From G963674835 sp963674835 (GTDB lineage: Bacteria; Planctomycetota; Planctomycetia; Pirellulales; Thermoguttaceae), in NCBI GenBank assembly GCA_963674835.2, contig CAXXKC010000001.1, positions 744,001 to 808,000 of the forward strand: a stretch of 64,000 nt of DNA. The letters run 5' to 3'. Each line of letters begins with the position of its first letter. Position 1 is the stretch's first letter. Both the position numbers and the translations under genes were made by a program. Under the pieces are notes generated by a model. That model was not told the origin of the DNA and searched no databases. It worked only from the letters and a program-made list of their open reading frames with translations. Shown here piece by piece: positions 58,249-64,000 of this stretch.

Positions 58249-58980
58249 TCAAGGCGCAGCGGGGTCACGGGGCTCGCGGGCATCGTTTGGAGGATTCGGC
58301 CTCTGGTCGCCCGGCGATGGCGATTCGCGCAAGTGTCCTTCCTTGTCGGCCTGCCAGGTCTGCCCGGTCTGGACATCGAGGGCGGTCAGCCATCCGTTGC
58401 CGTAGACGTACGTATCAATGCACTTCACGTGGCCGAAATCGAGGATCTCGCCGCATCGCTGGGTGGTATGGCCGACGACGGCGATCTTCCGCGAGCGATG
58501 GGGTTTCGGGGGGGGCACGCCAATCACGTGCCAACGCAGCACCTCGGGAGGCTGCCTCTTCAAAGGCAGGTGGGGGACGTACGAGGCGTGGACGAAGAAA
58601 TGTGCCTGTGTCTCGTGCCACGGGCGGCACTCTCTCAGAAACGCCACGTGCGTGTGAGGCATCTCTTCCGGGGCAGCTATATCGTACGAGGCCAGCGTGG
58701 CTTCGCCGCCAAACGCGAGCCAATCGGCCAGCAAATACCGGTGGCCCGCGAGGATGCCAAGGAGCATCTCATCGTGATTCCCAAGGATGGGAACCAGGCG
58801 ACATCGCTTGGCCAAGTGGAGGAGTTGGTCGAGGACATCGCACGTGTCCGGGCCACGGTCGAGGTAGTCACCGAGGGTGACCACCGTGTCGGCGGAATCG
58901 GGTCCGATCGCGTCGAGAAGGCTCCTCAAGGCCGCTGCACAACCGTGAATATCCCCGATAGCAATGATCCGATCGGCCAT
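58249..58980 (-). CDS. PPP-family serine/threonine phosphatase-like metallophosphoesterase
   Basis: 243 aa, cytoplasmic (no signal). The three metal-binding blocks are clear: GDIHG (9-13), GDYLDRG (37-43) and GNHD (67-70), with further His in VHASYVPH and VVGHTTQ. This is the bacterial PrpA/ApaH-like group, which dephosphorylates proteins or small phosphoesters. The Pro-rich C-terminal 25 residues look disordered. The ceramidase-like gene follows on the same strand. Confidence 0.9.
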   Translation of the reverse strand: MADRIIAIGDIHGCAAALRSLLDAIGPDSADTVVTLGDYLDRGPDTCDVLDQLLHLAKRCRLVPILGNHDEMLLGILAGHRYLLADWLAFGGEATLASYDIAAPEEMPHTHVAFLRECRPWHETQAHFFVHASYVPHLPLKRQPPEVLRWHVIGVPPPKPHRSRKIAVVGHTTQRCGEILDFGHVKCIDTYVYGNGWLTALDVQTGQTWQADKEGHLRESPSPGDQRPNPPNDAREPRDPAAP

Positions 58981-59344
58981 GAAGACGCTCAGCCAAGAAG
59001 AGCTCTGATAGTACAGTCATTCATTGTGGTCAACTCATAATCACTTGGCAATACAAGGTGGGGGCACCTGACTAGACTCAAGTGGGAGGAAATGCACTCC
59101 GACGACGACTGTCCACTCGGCTTTCGTTTGCTGCGTGTCATGATGGGATAAATAGCAAGATTCGATATTATGCAGCGTGTGAGCGATTTGAGATAGCCAC
59201 CGCAACATAGTTAAGGTGCGCGATGTAAACATGAACATTAACGGTCGTAGAGATTGAAGAAACTCTGCGGGTTGTGCCGAGAATAAGGACTGTGCCGATA
59301 AGAAAATCGGCGGGTTCGGTCCGTTATTCAACGGCGGAGTCATC
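58981..59344. other. Leader/promoter region of the exopolysaccharide locus
   Basis: 364 bp, AT-richer than its surroundings by eye, between the divergent phosphatase gene and the Wza-like gene. No coding frame is convincing. It includes a small hairpin GCCGAT-AAGAAA-ATCGGC just before the Wza-like start and a TATTAT box near 59165, but no matching -35. Confidence 0.45.
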
Positions 59345-60649
59345 ATGGGGCGACGGATGTGTTCAGCATGCCCGCTTAGAACGGCCCTCTTGGGATTGCT
59401 GTTGCTGAGCCCGGGGTTAACCGGTTGCTCGTCGCTCTACCGGCAGGCGGTCCCGGCGTCGTGCGTTACGCCGGCCTTGCCCTCCGAGCCGCGCGGCAGC
59501 AAACAGCCCATCGATTTCGGACTTCTCGCGCAGAATCCGCCGGCGGTGTACTTGATTGAGCCGCGCGATGTCTTGGGCATCTATATCGAGGGAATTCTGG
59601 GTAATCGGGGTGAGTCGCCGCCCGTGCATTTCCCCCAGCCTGGGGAAGAGAACCTTCCGCCGTCGATTGGCTATCCGATTCCCGTGCGGGAAGATGGCAC
59701 AATTTCGCTCCCGCTGGTGCCGCCGATTCGCGTGAGCGGCCTGACTATGGCGCAGGTCGAAGAAGAGATTCGCAAGGCCTACATGGACCAGCAGAAGATT
59801 CTGCAGCCCGGTGCGCAGCGAATCCTGGTCACGCTGATGAAGCCGCGGACGTACTCGGTCCTGGTGATCCGCGAGGATATGAGCATGATCGGCGGCGTTC
59901 CCGAACCGACCGAGGCCTCGCAAGGCCGGTTGGGCGCGCCGACGCTGGGGTCGACCAAGTTCGGGGCAACGCACCTGGTCGAGTTGCCCGCGTATCAGAA
60001 CGACGTGCTGCACGCACTGAGCAAAGGCGGTGGCCTGCCCGGTCTCGACGCCTCTGACGAGATCATCGTCCTGCATGGCGGATTCAAGACGGCAGAGGAG
60101 CGCGATCGGATTCGAAACAACCTGAACAGCATTTCAGTCAACTGGGAAGACAGCTCCAGTGTGACGAAGATCCCGCTGCGAATCAGTCCGAACAGTCCGC
60201 CACCGCGGCTGGATATTCAGGACATTCTGCTGAACACGGGCGACATTCTGTTCATCAAGAGTCGCCAGGCGGAGGTGTTCTATACGGGCGGTCTTCTGCC
60301 GGGCAAACAGATTCCGGTGCCCCGCGATTACGACCTGGATGTGCTGGGAGCGATCGCGATGGCCGGTGGATCGGTGGCCGCGGCGCCCGGCGGCACCGGC
60401 AGCCAGTCGGTCAACGGCGGCCGGGGCGTGGGGAGCATATTCCCGCCGACTCGCGTGATTGTGTTGCGGATGGTTGACGGCAAGCAGGTTCCTATCAAGC
60501 TCAATCTCAAGAAAGCCCTGCTCAACCCAGCCAATCGGATTCTCATCCAGCCGAACGACTACGTCATTCTCGAATACACCGACGTCGAGTTGGCGTTGAA
60601 CCTGGCGCTGAGCACGGTCACGCTGAACTACACGCTGAACCGTCAGTAG
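59345..60649 (+). CDS. Polysaccharide export outer-membrane lipoprotein (Wza-like)
   Basis: 434 aa. A lipoprotein signal ends in LSPGLTGC (Cys28). The Poly_export domain (YLIEPRDVLGIYIEGILGN; PIPVREDGTISLPLVPPIRV) spans about residues 68-170, followed by SLBB-type beta-grasp segments (LVELPAYQNDVLHALSKGGG; VFYTGGLLPGKQIPVPRD) and a hydrophobic C-terminal segment (VELALNLALSTVTLNYTL) that may cross the outer membrane. It forms the export channel for an exopolysaccharide. The start has GGAG 7 nt upstream. Confidence 0.9.
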   Translation: MGRRMCSACPLRTALLGLLLLSPGLTGCSSLYRQAVPASCVTPALPSEPRGSKQPIDFGLLAQNPPAVYLIEPRDVLGIYIEGILGNRGESPPVHFPQPGEENLPPSIGYPIPVREDGTISLPLVPPIRVSGLTMAQVEEEIRKAYMDQQKILQPGAQRILVTLMKPRTYSVLVIREDMSMIGGVPEPTEASQGRLGAPTLGSTKFGATHLVELPAYQNDVLHALSKGGGLPGLDASDEIIVLHGGFKTAEERDRIRNNLNSISVNWEDSSSVTKIPLRISPNSPPPRLDIQDILLNTGDILFIKSRQAEVFYTGGLLPGKQIPVPRDYDLDVLGAIAMAGGSVAAAPGGTGSQSVNGGRGVGSIFPPTRVIVLRMVDGKQVPIKLNLKKALLNPANRILIQPNDYVILEYTDVELALNLALSTVTLNYTLNRQ

Positions 60650-60952
60650 CGGCGTCAATCGGGCCGTGCGAGTCTGCCGCTGCGACGTGGAAAGATGCGG
60701 CCCCACATTCTTCGGTCGGCAGGGACACGCTGCGGTCACCACCTCGCGCGCTGCCACCCCCTCTCTATAGTGGAACTGCCTCGTCAGGCGTCCGAGCGAC
60801 TCGCCTTGCGACAGCCGAAAGCCGCCGCCTGTACGCAATACGGGTGGCAATCCAAGGTCGATCCTACCTTCGGCTGCTCCCTACGAAAGGCCAAGAGGAG
60901 ACCGGCTTCTCCACATTGGGAAGAAACGCTCGGCAGCAGCTGGGGAAACTGC
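60650..60952. other. Intergenic stretch without a gene
   Basis: About 300 bp after the Wza-like gene. Open frames here lack ribosome sites and recognisable proteins. A promoter candidate follows at 60953. Confidence 0.4.
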
Positions 60953-60980
60953 TTGACAGAAGGTACTTCCTGGTTACTGT
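60953..60980 (+). promoter_or_regulatory. Candidate promoter before the Gly-rich secreted protein gene
   Basis: A perfect TTGACA at 60953-60958, a 16-nt spacer, then TACTGT at 60975-60980. It lies 80 bp before the next start codon. Pattern match only. Confidence 0.4.
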
Positions 60981-61059
60981 AAGGGACTGCATCGTTATAG
61001 AAACGCGGTGAACGGCGCTGAACGACACCCAGGCAAATCGAGACACGGAGGAGCGAGGC

Positions 61060-61848
61060 ATGTATCGACATGGGCATTACACGGAATTGTGCCTAACCGT
61101 CGGCGTTTTTGCCCTGTTTTGCGGCGTGTTTCTGGCATCTACGGCCGTCGCGATTGCTGCGGAACCAACCTTGGCGCCCAAAGTGGCGGCAGAACCCGTT
61201 CCTTCACCACCTCCCTTGGTAGGGCAGGGGGCAGCCACCCTCAAACCGGCCGCTCACAGCAGCGTTGTGAGTGCGGCTCCGGCTCTGAAGCCGATCGCCA
61301 GCAGCTTGGCGGGGGCTCTTCCCACAGGCGTTCACATCGTGCGACTGCGAGTAGACCGCAATCTGGCTGGGGTTGTCACGACCTTGGATCCCGACGGCAG
61401 GATCGTGCCTGCCCAGGCGAAGGTCGTGCTCATTCGGGCCGGCAAGACACTCGAGTCGGCGCGAAGCGACGATATGGGAGCGTTTCAGTTTCTGGCGGTT
61501 TCCCCTGGGTTGTACTCAATCATCGCCTCCGGCAGCGGCGGCGTTGCGACCACAACGATTCGCGTTCTTGCGTTTGACGATCCTTCCGCGGGCGGCGACG
61601 ACCTGATCAAGCTCACCCTCGTGCCATCAGCCGATGATCTAATGACGGCCACCGATCCGGAGAGTGTTCCGCTTGAGGCGATTCCGATGGACACCGTGCC
61701 GATGTACGGTGGCGGCGGAGGCGGCGCGGGTGGCGGTGGCGGGTTCCTGCCGTTGGCCGGACTGGCGGGCTTGGCTGGCCTCGCTGGTGGCGACGGCGGC
61801 GGTTGGGGTGGAGGCGGAGGTGGGCCGGTCAGCCCCAATACTCCGTAG
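61060..61848 (+). CDS. Secreted protein with a carboxypeptidase-regulatory-like domain and Gly-rich tail
   Basis: 262 aa after a GGAGGAG site. A signal peptide (LTVGVFALFCGVFLASTAVA) is followed by a Pro/Ala-rich linker. A beta-sandwich resembling carboxypeptidase-regulatory domains is at about 100-185 (NLAGVVTTLDPDGRIVPAQA; SARSDDMGAFQFLAVSPG). The tail is almost all Gly with a short hydrophobic stretch (FLPLAGLAGLAGLAGG) and ends GPVSPNTP. The tail layout suggests a sorting or surface-retention signal (inference). Lying between a Wza-like and a polymerase-like gene, it is probably part of the exopolysaccharide or matrix system. Confidence 0.65.
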   Translation: MYRHGHYTELCLTVGVFALFCGVFLASTAVAIAAEPTLAPKVAAEPVPSPPPLVGQGAATLKPAAHSSVVSAAPALKPIASSLAGALPTGVHIVRLRVDRNLAGVVTTLDPDGRIVPAQAKVVLIRAGKTLESARSDDMGAFQFLAVSPGLYSIIASGSGGVATTTIRVLAFDDPSAGGDDLIKLTLVPSADDLMTATDPESVPLEAIPMDTVPMYGGGGGGAGGGGGFLPLAGLAGLAGLAGGDGGGWGGGGGGPVSPNTP

Positions 61849-61998
61849 TGTGACGGCGGGATGGAACACCCGACTTTCTTTTCTCTGCGGGCGCGACACT
61901 GCGAGTAGACATCGTCAACCGGCTCTGATACCCCCGACTTGCCCCCTTTCGCCAAGCAACGGGCATCTGATGCTCACCGATTCGATACCCGGATTCCT

Positions 61999-64000
61999 AT
62001 GATCGGCGTTACCCAAAGTACGGCGACTTCTCGTTCGAGTAGGGAAACTTCAGAACGGCCGCATACAACCCTTATCAACGTATCGATCTTGGCTGGTCGG
62101 CTCGTGCTGCTGGCTGGACTGACGCTGGCGGCGTGGTTCTTCGGTGGTGTACAGGCTGGCGTGCAGGTGTGGTTGCTCGCTGGGCTGACCTTGGTCGGTA
62201 CCGTTTGGGTCGTTTGCTTGTGGGTACACGGCGAGGCAATCGGCCGTGTGCCGTGGGCGTTGGTGCCACTGTTGTTGGCGTTGGGTTTGGGGGCAATGCA
62301 GCTCGTTCCGCTTGAGGGGCCGGCCTTGGCGCGGCTGTCGCCGAAGGCGGTTACGTTGCGCAGTACTCTGGCGTCGGAAACCAACCCTTCGGACGCGGCG
62401 ATCGTCGACGGCGTGGAAATGGCGAAGGCGCAGCTACGTGAGCCGATTACGCTGTATCCGGCCGCGACGCGCAGAGACCTGGCAATGTTGATCTCGGTCG
62501 TCGCGGCGTTCGCCTTGGGCGCTGCGATGTTCCACCAAAGCCGCAGTTTCGTTTGGCTTCTGGCTGCGTTGGCGGCGAACGGTGGAGCGGTGGCTTTCTT
62601 TGGCATCGTGCAACAACTTACGTTCAATGGCAAACTGTTCTGGACTGTACCGTTGACGTACGGCGGCGCGCCGTTTGGGCCATTCGTGAACCGAAACAAC
62701 GCCGGAGGATTCCTGCTCGTCTGTCTCGCGGGTGCTCTGGGACTGGCCATCTGGGTGTTTCGTCGCGACGACGAATCGGGCCGCGATCAGGATTGGGAAA
62801 CCATCGGTAGACGCGGCTCCTGGTCGCAGCCGTTGGAATCGGTGCGTGGGTTCGTCGCGCAACTGGATGTGTGGCGGCTGACGTCCCTGAGCCTGCTGGC
62901 ATGCATCGTGGCGGGTATCTTCTGCTCGCTTTCGCGCGGGGCGGTCGTGGCCATGTTGGGCGGCACCCTGGCGACCGCCTTGGTCGTGTGGGTGGCGCGG
63001 CGCCGGGAGTGGTTCCCGATGTGGGCCTGCCTGATCGCCGTGTCGATGGGTGCGGCACTCGTGGGTTGGGCGGGAATGAGCGAGCCCGTGCGCGCCCGCA
63101 TTGCCACGTTGATGGACCTGAGCCGGGAGTCCAAACCGCTCATGGCGCACTGGGCCGATTCGGCGCACGCCGTGCCCGATTTCTGGTCGACGGGGAGCGG
63201 GCTGGGAACGTATCGCTTCGTGTACGAGCAGTACCAGCGACAACCGATGGCGGGGTGGTTCTGCTACGCGGAGAACATGTACCTGGAAACTTTGATCGAG
63301 ACCGGCGCCGCGGGGCTTGTGCTGGTGTTGGTGTGGACGGGTCTTGTCGGCCTCGCGAGTTGGCGGCTGCTGCGTCATTGGACCGACGCGGGCACGCTGG
63401 CTCTGGGAGTCGCAGGCATCTTCGCAATTTCCTCCCAATCGATCGCCGCGGTGTTCGATTTCGGGCTCCGGGTGCCGGCAAACGCGTTGGCACTGGCGGC
63501 GCTGTGCGGCTGCATCGCGGCGAAAGGCGCGATGCGTTGGGAGGCGGAGCCAGCGCCAGAGTGTCGGCGCGGAAGCGGCGCAACGAGAGGCCTGCTTCGG
63601 CGAGCCGTACCGGTGATGGTCGGAGTTGTTCTCGTTGTGGGTTTGGCCTGGGCCTGTATGGAGACGGCGCGCGTGGCCGCCGTCGAGATCGCCACGAAAC
63701 AGATGGACCGCTTGGGTCCGGAAGGATGGCGTTCAGCGGCCGACGTGCAGCGAACTGCTGAGAGTTTGGAGCGGTCGCTGCGGAGCAGGCCCGACGATGC
63801 GCAGGCGTTGTGCTGCCTTGCGCACTTGGACATCCAACGCTATCGGCTGGAAGTGTACGAGCGGTTCTGCCGGCAGGTTTCGGCCGAGGCGAATCGAGAG
63901 TCGCTGTGGAACGCGACACTTCCGGCGGTGATGCACGGACGGATGCAGCGGTACGCGAGGGTGGGTGATTCTCGTTCGATCGAACGCATCAGGCGGGATT
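61999..64000 (+). CDS. O-antigen ligase/polysaccharide polymerase-like membrane protein (runs off right edge)
   Basis: An open frame of 667 codons from ATG at 61999 to the window end without a stop. About twelve hydrophobic segments surround the Wzy_C/O-antigen-ligase-type motifs: FGPFVNRNNAGGFLLVCLAG (third quarter of the membrane part), IFCSLSRGAVVA and GSGLGTYRFVYEQYQ, then ENMYLETLIETG. After the last membrane helix (VMVGVVLVVGLAWACME) a soluble helical, probably TPR-like, domain begins and is cut by the edge. Such proteins polymerise or ligate polysaccharide repeat units at the periplasmic face. No strong ribosome site is seen. Confidence 0.82.
   Translation, partial: MIGVTQSTATSRSSRETSERPHTTLINVSILAGRLVLLAGLTLAAWFFGGVQAGVQVWLLAGLTLVGTVWVVCLWVHGEAIGRVPWALVPLLLALGLGAMQLVPLEGPALARLSPKAVTLRSTLASETNPSDAAIVDGVEMAKAQLREPITLYPAATRRDLAMLISVVAAFALGAAMFHQSRSFVWLLAALAANGGAVAFFGIVQQLTFNGKLFWTVPLTYGGAPFGPFVNRNNAGGFLLVCLAGALGLAIWVFRRDDESGRDQDWETIGRRGSWSQPLESVRGFVAQLDVWRLTSLSLLACIVAGIFCSLSRGAVVAMLGGTLATALVVWVARRREWFPMWACLIAVSMGAALVGWAGMSEPVRARIATLMDLSRESKPLMAHWADSAHAVPDFWSTGSGLGTYRFVYEQYQRQPMAGWFCYAENMYLETLIETGAAGLVLVLVWTGLVGLASWRLLRHWTDAGTLALGVAGIFAISSQSIAAVFDFGLRVPANALALAALCGCIAAKGAMRWEAEPAPECRRGSGATRGLLRRAVPVMVGVVLVVGLAWACMETARVAAVEIATKQMDRLGPEGWRSAADVQRTAESLERSLRSRPDDAQALCCLAHLDIQRYRLEVYERFCRQVSAEANRESLWNATLPAVMHGRMQRYARVGDSRSIERIRRD

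Overview
The window looks like chromosomal DNA from a high-GC planctomycete (Planctomycetota, probably Pirellulales-like). The main clues are the LEPREMLA motif after a basic N-terminus in the giant RHS protein (the planctomycete LEPR-XLL export signature), the many secreted carbohydrate-active enzymes of families common in that phylum (DUF6259, DUF4838, GxGYxYP, S1 sulfatase, SGNH esterase), and the absence of SusC/SusD-like genes beside them. All calls come from reading the sequence; no database search was possible.

Layout. (1) 1-5477: a nucleotide/histidine block. On the minus strand are the ATP-pyrophosphatase half of GMP synthase, carB and a PurF-like protein that runs off the left edge; hisF is divergent on the plus strand. 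All four are glutamine-amidotransferase systems, and none shows a canonical glutaminase here: GuaA has no GATase domain, the PurF-like protein lacks Cys2, and HisF has lost two of its four ammonia-gate residues. (2) 5478-6783: a non-coding or degenerate stretch with a good promoter candidate. (3) 6784-28584: an RHS/YD-repeat polymorphic-toxin locus. A 4502-aa RHS protein ends in an HNH-like nuclease tip, followed by an overlapping DUF2185-like immunity gene. Downstream lies an orphan second RHS tail with a different PD-(D/E)XK-like toxin tip and its own immunity candidate. Four insertion sequences have landed here as two IS-in-IS nests: an IS1380-type element inside an IS4/IS5-type element, and an IS1182-type element inside an ISKra4-type element. 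The ISKra4 nest splits the orphan tail. Both nests have readable ends and target duplications.

(4) 28629-40830: a TPR-like fragment, a DUF6259 protein, a cardiolipin synthase, an unrecognised secreted protein, a beta-helix/CBM protein and an SGNH esterase. (5) 41126-44513: Tex and an MFS-like transporter. (6) 44613-58980: a minus-strand run (GxGYxYP protein, sialidase, frameshifted GH5-like gene, sulfatase), then an alpha/beta esterase, a DUF4838 protein, a clan-A glycosidase, a ceramidase-like protein and a PPP-type phosphatase. Together they suggest breakdown of sulfated, acylated and possibly sialylated glycans or glycoconjugates outside the cytoplasm. (7) 59345-64000: the start of an exopolysaccharide locus, with a Wza-like lipoprotein, a Gly-rich secreted protein and an O-antigen-ligase/polymerase-type membrane protein cut by the right edge.

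The most unusual parts are the two-tip RHS toxin locus with its IS nests and the cluster of amidotransferase synthase subunits without visible glutaminases.
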